Of a stretch of 64,000 bases of DNA, positions 18,614 to 27,218 are shown piece by piece; positions within the stretch are counted from its first letter, which is position 1, and every line of letters starts with the position of its first letter. Location of the stretch: positions 124,001 to 188,000 of the forward strand of contig JAGKWQ010000002.1 in NCBI GenBank assembly GCA_021151825.1, in the 5' to 3' direction. The translations under genes and the position numbers were made by a program. Under the pieces are notes generated by a model. It searched no databases, was not told where the DNA came from, and saw only the letters and a program-made list of their open reading frames with translations. This DNA is from Cellvibrionaceae bacterium (lineage in GTDB: Bacteria; Pseudomonadota; Gammaproteobacteria; Pseudomonadales; Cellvibrionaceae).

Positions 18614-18640
18614 TAAAGTTACGTGGGCTAAAGCCGATAA
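18614..18640 (+). promoter_or_regulatory. Sigma-28 (FliA) promoter of flgM-flgN
   Basis: TAAAGTTA, 11 bases, GCCGATAA: the -10 octamer is exact and the -35 is nearly so. It lies about 100 bp before the flgM ATG. Feedback of FliA on its own anti-sigma factor is the standard wiring. Confidence 0.92.
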
Positions 18641-18741
18641 CCTGGCTAGGAGAGCCACAAATACGGCTTTCCAACTTGTCCCGACATAGCAACCGCGACA
18701 ATTTTGTACAAATCGCCCGCAGGGCGAACAGGGGAAAACAA

Positions 18742-19059
18742 ATGAACTTCAATACCAACAACTCGCTGGATTCTGTCAGCACCAAAGGCACTCGCAGTAA
18801 GCCTACTACCGCTGCTGCACCGGAAGCCAAAGCGCCCGCTGCAGCACCCGCACCTGCAGCACCCAAGGCAGGTGATCAAGTGGTGCTGAGTGAACAGGCA
18901 CAAACGCTTGGTCGCTTGCAAAGCAAAATCGACACTGCACCCGATGTCAACCTGGACAAGGTGGCAGAGATTCGTCGTGCCATTGCGGAAGGGCGTTTTG
19001 AAATCAACCCCGAACGCATTGCAGAAAATATGCTCAACCAGAATGACTTGTTGGGCTAA
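18742..19059 (+). CDS. flgM: Anti-sigma-28 factor FlgM
   Basis: Binds and inhibits FliA until exported through the finished hook. The 105-residue protein has a disordered N-terminus with an Ala/Pro-rich stretch (about residues 30-48: KAPAAAPAPAAPKAG). The FlgM core follows: DQVVLSEQAQTLGRLQSKI, then VAEIRRAIAEGRFEINPERI. ATG 18742 has AGGGG upstream. It precedes flgN with a 105-bp gap. The alanine/proline-rich spacer is longer than in E. coli FlgM (97 aa). Confidence 0.95.
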   Translation: MNFNTNNSLDSVSTKGTRSKPTTAAAPEAKAPAAAPAPAAPKAGDQVVLSEQAQTLGRLQSKIDTAPDVNLDKVAEIRRAIAEGRFEINPERIAENMLNQNDLLG

Positions 19060-19164
19060 TTGCCGTTAATTGAAAAACCGTTTTTTTGACTTGAAGGATA
19101 ATTGACAGGCTCTTCCCCGGCGCCTTTTAAGAAAACCTTCTCCACATTTCCAGTAGAGGTTGCT

Positions 19165-19641
19165 ATGTCTCTCGATATTAATGCCCTGCGCCAAATGATT
19201 GCGCAGGACACTACCGCCATCGCCCAACTCAAACAATTACTCATCGAAGAGCGCCAGTTGCTTGAGCAGCGCAAACAGGATGGCTTACAAGAAATCATCG
19301 AACAAAAATCCATCACAGTAGAGCATTTAAATAACAGCGCAAAACTGCGTCATCAAATTCTCACAACACTCGGCTTACCGACCAATGCCGCCGGTTGGGA
19401 CACCTTCTTGCAACGCAACACTGCAACATTGCCGTTGCGCGATGACTGGAAAAATCTGGTGAGCGAGTTTGAAGAATGCCAAAAAATGAATGATGTGAAT
19501 GGAAAGATGCTCGCCCGCTCACAACAAACCCTGAATCATTTGCTAAACCTGCTACGCGGCAAGGTGGCAGCACCGTCGCTGTATACTGCCCAAGGTACGC
19601 AAACCCAGCATACTTCATCCTATACCGTTGCCAAGGCTTAA
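19165..19641 (+). CDS. flgN: FlgN-family flagellar chaperone
   Basis: An export chaperone for the hook-associated proteins FlgK and FlgL. The 158-residue protein is almost entirely helical, with a QLKQLLIEERQLLEQRKQDG core and an LLNLLRGK segment, as in FlgN. Start ATG 19165 has AGAGGT upstream; a longer frame to 19102 has no homologous sequence. The placement right after flgM is diagnostic. Its clients FlgK and FlgL are unusually large here. Confidence 0.9.
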   Translation: MSLDINALRQMIAQDTTAIAQLKQLLIEERQLLEQRKQDGLQEIIEQKSITVEHLNNSAKLRHQILTTLGLPTNAAGWDTFLQRNTATLPLRDDWKNLVSEFEECQKMNDVNGKMLARSQQTLNHLLNLLRGKVAAPSLYTAQGTQTQHTSSYTVAKA

Positions 19642-19660
19642 TATTTTTCCTGCAAGCCTA

Positions 19661-19666
19661 TATAAT
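19661..19666 (+). promoter_or_regulatory. -10 element of tRNA-Arg
   Basis: A perfect TATAAT, followed by a GC-rich stretch (CCGCGCCGC) typical of stringently controlled stable-RNA promoters. The -35 lies within the flgN 3' end and is weak. Confidence 0.65.
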
Positions 19667-19694
19667 CCGCGCCGCACGCATCTGCGTGTGGTGC

Positions 19695-19770
19695 GTCCCT
19701 GTAGTTTAATCGGATAGAACGTATGCCTCCTAAGCGTATGATGTGGGTTCGATTCCCGCCGGGGACGCCA
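19695..19770 (+). tRNA. tRNA-Arg (anticodon CCU)
   Basis: A 76-nt cloverleaf. Acceptor GTCCCTG pairs with CGGGGAC (one G-U pair), then discriminator G and encoded CCA. The anticodon stem TATGC/GCGTA has loop CTCCTAA, giving CCU, which reads AGG. The T-arm GTGGG-TTCGATT-CCCGC is canonical. Confidence 0.96.
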
Positions 19771-19884
19771 ATTATTTCAAAACCAGCATTCACACTTCCA
19801 TCCCATTCAAAATAATCTCGCCGAGTTAATTTCCTTAAAACCTCAAAACCAGGCAACACAAAAGCTGAACAATTAGTAATCGCA

Positions 19885-19900
19885 TGGCATGAAATCTGCT
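19885..19900 (+). promoter_or_regulatory. Sigma-54-like promoter of an uncharacterised gene
   Basis: TGGCATGAAATCTGCT fits TGGCAY-N5-TTGCW with one mismatch in each half; the invariant GG and GC are 12 bases apart. It is 38 bp upstream of the ATG at 19938. Confidence 0.6.
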
Positions 19901-19937
19901 GTTTAAATTTGCAACATTAAAACAGGAGTTTGACGCT

Positions 19938-20453
19938 ATGAATGTATCCGGATTATCAACAGCAAATTTTTATGACGCTATAAGTGCTTCTGCAAAAAAT
20001 AGAGAGAATAAAGCACCACCGCTTACCGCATCCCCAATTAGAACAAGCCCGCCTGATACCGTCACTATTTCAGAGCAAGGAAAAGCGCTTTCAACTCAAG
20101 AAGTACCGGAAGAATTATTAAAAATGGCAATGGCGCCAGGCTGGTACCAAGATTTCCTCCCCGCATCCAGCAAACTTGGCACACCAGAATCATATAAGGT
20201 TGGTTACTTTGCCCGCATGGAGACTTATCGGGAAACATTTAAAAATGAACTATCCGAATACGGAAAAATTTTCAATGAAACTTTTGAGTCTACAAAAAAA
20301 GAGTTTGGAATAAATACTCAAAATGACATGTATGAAAAAGTTATCAAAAACCCGGAATATAGCGAGTCTCTCAGGCAAGCGTTTGAGCAGAAAATAACTG
20401 CTACGCCGAGAGGACTTGAATTGATGAATATTCTGGGCATCAAGCGGAAGTAA
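19938..20453 (+). CDS. Uncharacterised protein, candidate flagellar-regulon member
   Basis: 171 residues, family not recognised. The N-terminus has no signal peptide. Residues about 38-50 read PPDTVTISEQGKALS, echoing the FlgM segment DQVVLSEQAQTL. The rest is charged and mostly helical (EYGKIFNETFESTKKEFGIN) and ends LMNILGIKRK. The gene lies just after flgMN and tRNA-Arg. AGGAG is 9 bases ahead of the ATG and a sigma-54-like site lies further upstream, which suggests expression with hook/rod genes. The coding sequence is more AT-rich than flgA-flgN. It could be an accessory chaperone, a secreted substrate or a regulator; the sequence does not decide. Confidence 0.8.
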   Translation: MNVSGLSTANFYDAISASAKNRENKAPPLTASPIRTSPPDTVTISEQGKALSTQEVPEELLKMAMAPGWYQDFLPASSKLGTPESYKVGYFARMETYRETFKNELSEYGKIFNETFESTKKEFGINTQNDMYEKVIKNPEYSESLRQAFEQKITATPRGLELMNILGIKRK

Positions 20454-20512
20454 CGCGGATATTGTTTGCCTTAGCAGCGGCAAGTTATTGCCCGAAAAAT
20501 CATTTCTACTTT

Positions 20513-20535
20513 ATAGCAACCAATCAGGTTGCTAT
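20513..20535. terminator. Hairpin between convergent genes
   Basis: A 9-bp perfect stem ATAGCAACC/GGTTGCTAT with loop AATCA, without a strong T-run. It lies between genes ending at 20453 and 20604, so it may act as a bidirectional terminator. Confidence 0.4.
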
Positions 20536-20603
20536 TACACTTCCACTCATAAGCTAAAATAAATACCTGACTTTATAGTTAAAAAAACCAAACACAGTAA
20601 AAA

Positions 20604-21680
20604 TTATTTAGGTCGCGGATGTTTCAAATTAGCATCCGGTTGCTGCAAGTTGCCGCTACGAATTTGTGTAACTGCATTGGCAACAGCATTAGCGACATTA
20701 CAAACCTCTTGTTGTATTGCATGATCCCGGTCCAACACCTGATGACTCTCCGCATAAGATTCGTAATAACCTATATACCGATCCAACTGTGAACTATTAC
20801 CCGCGTCAATCAACCCCATCCAGTCAAGCCAATCGGACAGCCCGCGCCTGACACCTTCTATTCCTGCAACATCGCCATGGACAACCAGACCATACGCACG
20901 GCCAGCAAGATGCTTGGGATAATCCCAACCGGCCAATTCAATTTCTTTCGCTTTTTCTGCATCTTTACCTTGGGTTCGGGTTGGGTCCGGGTTGCCGCCA
21001 TCAGCACACACCAAGCGATCAATCATCAACTTCAAAACACCGGGCGTCTGATACCAATACACGGGGGTTAAAATAATTACACCATGGGCAGCCACCCATT
21101 TTTCATAAATTTCGGCCATCCAATCATTGGTTTGCCGCAATGCATGATTGGGGTAACAACTACACGGCCAATGACACAGAGGCATGGCAGTCGAGACGCA
21201 AGCTTTACAGGGATGAATATGCTTGTCATAGCTAGAAGTGAGCAAACTTAAATCGAGCAGATCAACGCCGACATTCGCTTTTATTAATTCTTCCTTGGCT
21301 AATAATGTAAGCCGCCAGGTTTTGGAGATCTCGCTTGCACAACTACCATCATTACGCGACGAACTACAAATCAATAACACCCGCGAACGGGTGTTGGGAT
21401 TTTTTTGTTTGGCCTCAGCTAATTGAAGGCGATTGCGGGTTTCCTTCCATTCTATCGAGAGATCATAATCCGGATCAGCAAAACCAGCGCCGGCCTTTTC
21501 TGTTAAAGGCGCTTTATGGCCGCCCTCATGATAATTTTTCCAGGCAATCGCTTCGATATCAGCCAACGCTTGTTTGACAGGAATAAACGCAGGATCAACA
21601 AACGACTTCTGAAATTCCTCATGAAACTCGTTGCGATCCAACTTGGCAGGTGCTTGTCCTTTACGCGGGGAATTGGGCAT
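20604..21680 (-). CDS. Flavodoxin-like / NADPH-dependent FMN reductase family protein
   Basis: 358 residues. The region from about residue 100 onward is a flavodoxin-fold reductase: RSRVLLICSSSRNDGS (phosphate-binding loop), then HGVIILTPVYWYQTPGVLKL and MIDRLVCADGG (flavin contact). A Cys-rich insert (HPCKACVSTAMPLCHWPCSC) could bind metal or be redox active. About 95 N-terminal residues (with a WKNYHEGGHKAP segment) are an extension absent from simple family members. ATG 21680 has GGAGG 4 bases away; a TTG at 21731 is a weaker choice. Substrate is unknown. Neighbours are unrelated, so it appears to be a single-gene unit. Confidence 0.75.
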   Translation of the reverse strand: MPNSPRKGQAPAKLDRNEFHEEFQKSFVDPAFIPVKQALADIEAIAWKNYHEGGHKAPLTEKAGAGFADPDYDLSIEWKETRNRLQLAEAKQKNPNTRSRVLLICSSSRNDGSCASEISKTWRLTLLAKEELIKANVGVDLLDLSLLTSSYDKHIHPCKACVSTAMPLCHWPCSCYPNHALRQTNDWMAEIYEKWVAAHGVIILTPVYWYQTPGVLKLMIDRLVCADGGNPDPTRTQGKDAEKAKEIELAGWDYPKHLAGRAYGLVVHGDVAGIEGVRRGLSDWLDWMGLIDAGNSSQLDRYIGYYESYAESHQVLDRDHAIQQEVCNVANAVANAVTQIRSGNLQQPDANLKHPRPK

Positions 21681-21931
21681 ACGGCCTCCGGCATTCTGTT
21701 TCAATAATCTGCGAATTTTTGGCCCATGCAAATCATTGAAAACTATTCATTATTACTATCAATAATGTGACACCGGATTTTGGTAATTATCTTGCTTCGC
21801 TGGATAAATCCCGGATTAATAACGAAAACTTTACTTAATCAGCCGCTAAAATCGGTAAATTCAGAATGGGAGTCAAGCTTAAATTTCCCGAACAGAAGAA
21901 ATAAGTGACACTATTTTATTGCAGCACCCTG

Positions 21932-23929
21932 CTAATGGCGTTTTCTCAACTTATTTATCGTAGCCTCTAATGTATCAAGCGATACTGGCTTGGTTAAATG
22001 CCCGCTAAACCCAGCCTCCATCGCTTTACGAATATCATCAGCTTGCCCATAGCCTGACACGGCAACAATAATGATATCGTCATTAGTCGTGCGAATTTGC
22101 TGTGTAACTTTATATCCGTCGATATCAGGCAGACCAATATCCAATAATACGATATCAAATGTTTGTTGCTCCAAAATGGCCAGAGCATCAGCACCTCTAT
22201 ATGCCACAGTTGTATCATGGCCAATTGTTTTTAATAGCATAGAGAGAGAGTTTGTTGCGTCTTCATTATCGTCAACCAACAAAAAATTCATCGGGGGTAA
22301 TACAGTATCCGCCTTGGCATTACCCACAGATTCTTTTGCAACCGCAAGGGGCAAACGAATTGAAAATGTTGCCCCCTGCCCTAAACCATTACTGTACGCA
22401 GTGACACAACCGCCATGCATTTTAATGATGGTATTTACTACGGATAAACCAATACCCAAACCACCAGCACTGCGATCAATGGATTTATCAATTTGCATAA
22501 ATAAATCAAATATTTTTTCGAGCATATTTTTTTCAATGCCGATCCCGGTATCAGATACATCAATAACAGCGTGCTCACCCTCACTGCGCAAATTAATCCT
22601 TATGCTCCCCCCCTCTTCAGTATATTTGGTTGCATTGACTAGAATGTTGACGATACTTTGCACCAGCCGCGCATAATCGCCATTAATGATGAGATGTGTT
22701 TCAGCACAGTCGTAAGTAAGCCGTAGCTTTTTTTCCAGCATAACAACACTGGTCGACTCAACTGCAAAGCGTACCACTTGATCCAGTAATACCGGCCCAA
22801 GCTGTAACGCCATACGCCCTTGTGATATGCGGGAAACCTCGAGCAAATCATCGATCAATCGAGTTAATTGCACGACCTGGCGAGTGATAAGTTCACCCAA
22901 TGAATGCGGTACAGAACCATATTGGGTTGTTTGGGTTAATAGCTCACTGGCATTGCGAATAGGAGCGAGCGGATTGCGTAGCTCATGGGCAAGCATCGCC
23001 AGAAATTCATCTTTGCGCTTGTCTTGCTCTTCAAGTGTTTGCTGGGAAAGTACGCGTTCGGTTACGTCGTACCCATTAGCAAAAATTCCGGTTATTTTAT
23101 TTTCCGAGTTGCGAATAGGCTGCAAAACAAAATCCAGAAATACATTTCGTTCAACACCATCGCGATTTTTAAATGTTACCGGAGTAGCGATTCCAACATG
23201 GGATTGGCCCGTTGCATAAATGTAATCTAACAAATCACCGAATCCTTGCTCAAAAACCTCCGGTACAACTTCACGCAACGTTTTATTAACAACATCGGTC
23301 CGCCCAACCAGCTCGTAATAACGCGTGTTTGCGTATTCATAAACGTGGTCAGGCCCGGTGTAAATACACATAAATGCGGGTGCGTTAGTAAAAAGATTTT
23401 GCCAGCGCGCCTCCACTTCCCTTTGTCGTTGTTGCTCCAAAACATGATGGGTTGTTTCAGATACAATGACTAAAACACCGCCTACCTGATTAGGGGCAGC
23501 TTCATCGTAGATGGGATCAAATGAATAGGTCCAATAACCGTATTTAATTTCACCATCGCGCGTAACAGGTACCAATTGATCTTCACGCCAGATACTTCCG
23601 TCACCCGTCATTACCTGTTCGATTTGTGGGCCTATTGTTGGCCAGATTTCGGCCCAGCAAGTTTTGCCGCATTGCCCCAATGCACTTGGATGACGCTCTA
23701 CACCAATGTAGTTACAGTAAGGATCATTATAAAACTGGATCAACTCCGCTCCCCACCAAATGAACATCGGATGGCCCGAAGAAAGCATCAACCTCACCAT
23801 GGTCTTAAGGCTCTGGGGCCATGAGGAAGGATTCCCTAATGGAGTGCGATCCCAATCATATTCGCGAATGCGCTGCCCCATCTCTCCACCACCGGATAAA
23901 AAGATATGGGTGTGCAAATTTTGACTCAT
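21932..23929 (-). CDS. PAS hybrid sensor histidine kinase with receiver domain
   Basis: About 665 residues, soluble. The N-terminal PAS-like domain begins YDWDRTPLGNPSSWPQSLKT and includes MFIWWGAELIQFYNDPY, a type seen in many hybrid kinases. A second PAS follows at about 180-310. HisKA has the phospho-acceptor His in FLAMLAHELRNPLAPI. The HATPase domain has VNILVNATKYT, VSDTGIGI and GGLGIGLSVV. A C-terminal REC domain has its Asp in DIVLLDIGLPDIDGY. No transmembrane helix is seen, so it senses an internal signal. ATG 23929 is preferred to TTG 23938. No cognate regulator is adjacent; the attached REC probably passes phosphate to a remote partner. Confidence 0.9.
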   Translation of the reverse strand: MSQNLHTHIFLSGGGEMGQRIREYDWDRTPLGNPSSWPQSLKTMVRLMLSSGHPMFIWWGAELIQFYNDPYCNYIGVERHPSALGQCGKTCWAEIWPTIGPQIEQVMTGDGSIWREDQLVPVTRDGEIKYGYWTYSFDPIYDEAAPNQVGGVLVIVSETTHHVLEQQRQREVEARWQNLFTNAPAFMCIYTGPDHVYEYANTRYYELVGRTDVVNKTLREVVPEVFEQGFGDLLDYIYATGQSHVGIATPVTFKNRDGVERNVFLDFVLQPIRNSENKITGIFANGYDVTERVLSQQTLEEQDKRKDEFLAMLAHELRNPLAPIRNASELLTQTTQYGSVPHSLGELITRQVVQLTRLIDDLLEVSRISQGRMALQLGPVLLDQVVRFAVESTSVVMLEKKLRLTYDCAETHLIINGDYARLVQSIVNILVNATKYTEEGGSIRINLRSEGEHAVIDVSDTGIGIEKNMLEKIFDLFMQIDKSIDRSAGGLGIGLSVVNTIIKMHGGCVTAYSNGLGQGATFSIRLPLAVAKESVGNAKADTVLPPMNFLLVDDNEDATNSLSMLLKTIGHDTTVAYRGADALAILEQQTFDIVLLDIGLPDIDGYKVTQQIRTTNDDIIIVAVSGYGQADDIRKAMEAGFSGHLTKPVSLDTLEATINKLRKRH

Positions 23930-24101
23930 ATGTACCAACCTTGGGAGAAAACAATGCTAAAACATAGTACAACCATAGCATTACCAAAGGTGCATTTGAA
24001 TATATAGCCTTTTACTGCCATGACCAGGATTTTCACTGTATTCAGCTTGGAAATACTGCAACAATAAACAATATCAATATTCAGCCCGACAGGTATAAAA
24101 A

Positions 24102-24524
24102 GTGACCGACACTCCCCTTTACGGTTTTTCCGATAATTCATTCCAGGCCGCAGGTGGCACTGAGGGCATACGCAAATTAGTTGATGATTTTTATCAGGAA
24201 ATGGATACCCTGCCGGAAGCAGTAATTATCCGCAAGATGCATAAAACAGATTTAACTGAATCGCGAGACAAGCTGACATTATTTCTCAGTGGCTGGATGG
24301 GCGGCCCAAACAATTACCGTGAAAAATACGGGAATATTAATATTCCGCGCAGCCATGCACATCTACCTATTGGTGAAAATGAACGCGATGCGTGGTTGCT
24401 ATGCATGGAGCGCGCAATAGCCAAACAACATTACACCCCTGCATTTTCAGTATATTTGTTGGAGCAGCTACGTATTCCTGCGGAGCGAATTTTTCTTACC
24501 CGAGGAAAGCCGCTTGGCTGGTAA
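24102..24524 (+). CDS. Group II truncated haemoglobin
   Basis: 140 residues with the 2-on-2 globin pattern: GGTEGIRKLVDDFYQEMDTL, LTLFLSGWMGGPNNYREKYG, and RSHAHLPIGENERDAWLLCM, where the proximal His lies in the H-x-HLPI segment. The group II Trp is in RDAWL. Likely roles are oxygen or NO chemistry and redox sensing. GTG start with AGG 7 bases upstream. It is divergent from the hybrid kinase, with 172 bp between the starts; a functional link is only possible, not shown. Confidence 0.9.
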   Translation: MTDTPLYGFSDNSFQAAGGTEGIRKLVDDFYQEMDTLPEAVIIRKMHKTDLTESRDKLTLFLSGWMGGPNNYREKYGNINIPRSHAHLPIGENERDAWLLCMERAIAKQHYTPAFSVYLLEQLRIPAERIFLTRGKPLGW

Positions 24525-24583
24525 TTTATGTGTGGGGCAAAATAATTGCAAAGAGTTATATCAATTTTTTTCTGGCCACTCTA

Positions 24584-25708
24584 TCAGTTTTCCCCTGTTT
24601 TTGTCGTCACATAGTTTTGGATTTGTTCAATAACCTTCAATGCGTAGTGATGACCTATATCAAGCCCATGTGAATCCAATTCTAAAAATTGTTTGATATC
24701 CGGCATTGAAAAATCCTTATGCAAAGCTCGCTCGAAACGCTCAAAATCTTTTTGGTAAAAAGTGAGAGCATCATTAACTTTTTCCGGATTAAACCGAATC
24801 AAATCAGTATTCTCCATTAATAATTTATTGATAACGCCTGTTGAATCCAGAACTGATAAACCGGTTGATTGAAGGACGTTCTGAAATTGTTCATTGTAAC
24901 GCTGTGCTGCCTCTCCCAAACGCAAATTTTCCCTGGCGACATGACCAAAACTTCCGTTATTCATATCTGCCCGGGCTTTATCCAACTCCTGGTTTTGGAT
25001 CAATTTTTGATGATTAATTCCCTGGGTTAAAATATCACTTAATGCTGACTCTACAGCATCAGGTGCAGCAAAAAATTTTATTGCCTCATTAGCTTTTTCA
25101 AGCATGTAATTAAAATAAATTACATCATCCACCGAGAATAAAACATTTTCAGCGGCGCTCAATGCGTTGCGTACTGAGCCAAAAAGATTAGCAGTATCCT
25201 GTGCCCCCAAAATACCTGCGGTAGATTTCTCAAGGACCTCGACCTGATCTTTTAATGCTTGCGTATTACCTTGTCGTTCAGGAATAAAATTTTCTTTTCT
25301 ATCAAGGCGAAAAATATCTGCAACAAGGGGGCGAGCAACTATTGCGGTTGATTCATCAAGTACAAAGTCTACATTTAACAAGTTTCGTCCATCGTCCCCA
25401 TCCACATCTTGTATTGTTATTTCCTGGGTAATTAATTGTTCCTGGGTTTGTTTGAAATGCTCAGCGGCTTTTTGCTGCAACGGGTCACTGCCCTGCGCAA
25501 GATAATTCAACACAGCATTTCTTTCTGCATCCTCAAGGCCCGCCAGGTATTTATTCATTTCAAACAGGTATTGCGCTTCTGCACTGATGTGAAGGTTTGA
25601 ATTTGTCGGCGTGTCGGGCACATCGGTTTTTGGTGCCGGCACAGGCACAGAGGGCGCAGCTGAAATAAGCGGGGAATTAACGTTGAAGCGTGTCTGAACC
25701 TCATTCAT
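24584..25708 (-). CDS. Uncharacterised protein behind a sigma-28 promoter
   Basis: 374 residues, family not recognised. The first 35 residues are Pro/Ala-rich and disordered (SAAPSVPVPAPKTDVPDTPT). An NLHISAEAQYLFEMNKYLAG segment follows, similar in style to FlgM's VVLSEQAQTL. The remainder is helical with many Gln/Glu/Asn (HFKQTQEQLITQEITIQD) and no signal peptide or membrane helix. ATG 25708 has AGGAGAGG just upstream; a GTG at 25726 is rejected. The sigma-28 promoter 52-78 bp upstream places it in the late flagellar/chemotaxis regulon. It could be an exported flagellar-associated protein, a motility regulator or an adhesin; this cannot be told from sequence. Confidence 0.85.
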   Translation of the reverse strand: MNEVQTRFNVNSPLISAAPSVPVPAPKTDVPDTPTNSNLHISAEAQYLFEMNKYLAGLEDAERNAVLNYLAQGSDPLQQKAAEHFKQTQEQLITQEITIQDVDGDDGRNLLNVDFVLDESTAIVARPLVADIFRLDRKENFIPERQGNTQALKDQVEVLEKSTAGILGAQDTANLFGSVRNALSAAENVLFSVDDVIYFNYMLEKANEAIKFFAAPDAVESALSDILTQGINHQKLIQNQELDKARADMNNGSFGHVARENLRLGEAAQRYNEQFQNVLQSTGLSVLDSTGVINKLLMENTDLIRFNPEKVNDALTFYQKDFERFERALHKDFSMPDIKQFLELDSHGLDIGHHYALKVIEQIQNYVTTKTGEN

Positions 25709-25759
25709 AAGCCTCTCCTTTTGCACACTGGAAGTGCCTTTATACGACTCACCTAATAA

Positions 25760-25786
25760 GTATCGGCTTTACGGCAAAAATCTTTA
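25760..25786 (-). promoter_or_regulatory. Sigma-28 (FliA) promoter of an uncharacterised gene
   Basis: On the minus strand TAAAGATT (25786-25779), 11 bases, GCCGATAC (25767-25760). It differs from GCCGATAA only at the last base and has the exact spacing of the flgM and flagellin promoters in this window. Confidence 0.8.
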
Positions 25787-25790
25787 GTGG

Positions 25791-25822
25791 AAAATAGCCC
25801 TGTAAATTTACAGGGCTATTTT
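25791..25822. terminator. Terminator of the secreted-protein gene
   Basis: A perfect 16-bp palindromic arm AAAATAGCCCTGTAAA and its complement, with flanking A/T runs. It sits just after the stop at 25836, immediately upstream of the sigma-28 promoter of the next gene. Confidence 0.75.
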
Positions 25823-25835
25823 TTCTGCCAATCGA

Positions 25836-27218
25836 TTAACAACCGGTATAAGTGTAATACGCGATATCATTAAGGAACATTTGGCTGTTAATAATATCAA
25901 ATTGGCCCGTACTCTCAATCACTCTGATTGGATTGATATTGCCGTTGCCATTATTATTGCGAATCTGCAATGTGTGCACATCATAGTTGTATATCAGGCA
26001 TGCACCATTAAATGAATGAGCTCCTGCACCTGAAGGAGACGGCAGACTCACACTGTAATATCCTGCCGCATCAGTTGTCGCAAACGCACTTGAATTAAGA
26101 CCACTGATTGAACCGATTATACGAAATTCAATAACTGCACCTGCGACAGGATTATTACTTGCATCATATGCGTATCCGCTGAGCGCCGCTGTTGATTTAA
26201 ACGCAAAAAAGTTGCCTTGCCCATAATCCACCCTTGCCGTGTACCCTTCATCAGAACCGAAATTAAATGTAATTCTGTTCAGTGCATGTGAAGAGCTAAA
26301 CTGATAAGGAACACTTGCGCTTGCGGTATTGGTTGGTGATTTAATTGCCCAATAATAAGTACCCGCTGGCAGTGTTAAATTGGCAAAGGTGTTGTTAGGC
26401 AGTACAAAAGCAGAAGTGCCGTTAGCATAAAAAAGTTCAGCGTGATAATCACCACCGGTGATTCTGTAGCTGATAGTATCAGCGGCGCTTAATGTGATTC
26501 GATGAAAATCTTTATCAGTACCAGTATCCAGATTACCGCTAATAATACCTAGTGTTGAAGACATTATTTTTGCTTGCCAGAAATTATCGTCAGGCTCATT
26601 GGCATCAGCACCGGAAGAGCTGAAATTACCAAATAAATACGATCCACCAACGATAGTGCCGACAGATTGCACCATCAACAAATAGCTACCTGGAACGGCC
26701 ACATCGCTAAGTTGTTCAGCGCTCGCGCCAGCCATGTATGAGCCAGCAACCAACGTATACGAAGAGGTTCCCGTCGGCTGACGATAAAGCTTGATATCAA
26801 TATTGCTATTGGTTGCCAATTGATGCTGGAGCAATGTGGTAATTTTAGTTGCCGTGGTTACATTAAAAACATACCACTTTTCAGGTACAGCAGTAGTCAC
26901 TGAATCACTATAAGTATTATTGAGACTAATTGAGTATACGGGTGGCGATGTCAACGTTGTTACCGCCCCCTTTAATTGGTTAGCAGAAGTTTTATTCGCT
27001 TTGGTTTTATTCTTTCCTGCCTGGGAAATGTCGACGATGCTATTTGGATCTACATACACAAAGTCATCAACTAATGGAACAACAAGCGGCGCCTCATAAT
27101 TTGGTTCGATTTGCGCGGCACTAGTGGTTATCGGCTCATTAGATAACGCTGAACCTGAAGCCAAAATCATGCTAAAAAGTGCAACCGAAGAAAAACATGC
27201 ACCAATCATTTTTTTCAT
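25836..27218 (-). CDS. Secreted protein with PPC-like and carboxypeptidase-regulatory-like domains
   Basis: 460 residues with a Sec signal peptide (KKMIGACFSSVALFSMILAS). Two beta-rich segments resemble bacterial pre-peptidase C-terminal domains: about 108-200, with WYVFNVTTATKITTLL and PGSYLLMVQS; and about 215-310, with ANEPDDNFWQAK and DKDFHRITLSAAD. A regulatory-like/Ig segment follows (LSGYAYDASNNPVAGAVIEF, then TTDAAGYYSVSLPSP). It ends with a Cys (YYTYTGC), and a second Cys in NGACLIY could form a disulphide. No catalytic domain is seen. PPC domains usually accompany secreted enzymes, so this may be a stand-alone binding protein. Function is not assigned. Confidence 0.75.
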   Translation of the reverse strand: MKKMIGACFSSVALFSMILASGSALSNEPITTSAAQIEPNYEAPLVVPLVDDFVYVDPNSIVDISQAGKNKTKANKTSANQLKGAVTTLTSPPVYSISLNNTYSDSVTTAVPEKWYVFNVTTATKITTLLQHQLATNSNIDIKLYRQPTGTSSYTLVAGSYMAGASAEQLSDVAVPGSYLLMVQSVGTIVGGSYLFGNFSSSGADANEPDDNFWQAKIMSSTLGIISGNLDTGTDKDFHRITLSAADTISYRITGGDYHAELFYANGTSAFVLPNNTFANLTLPAGTYYWAIKSPTNTASASVPYQFSSSHALNRITFNFGSDEGYTARVDYGQGNFFAFKSTAALSGYAYDASNNPVAGAVIEFRIIGSISGLNSSAFATTDAAGYYSVSLPSPSGAGAHSFNGACLIYNYDVHTLQIRNNNGNGNINPIRVIESTGQFDIINSQMFLNDIAYYTYTGC

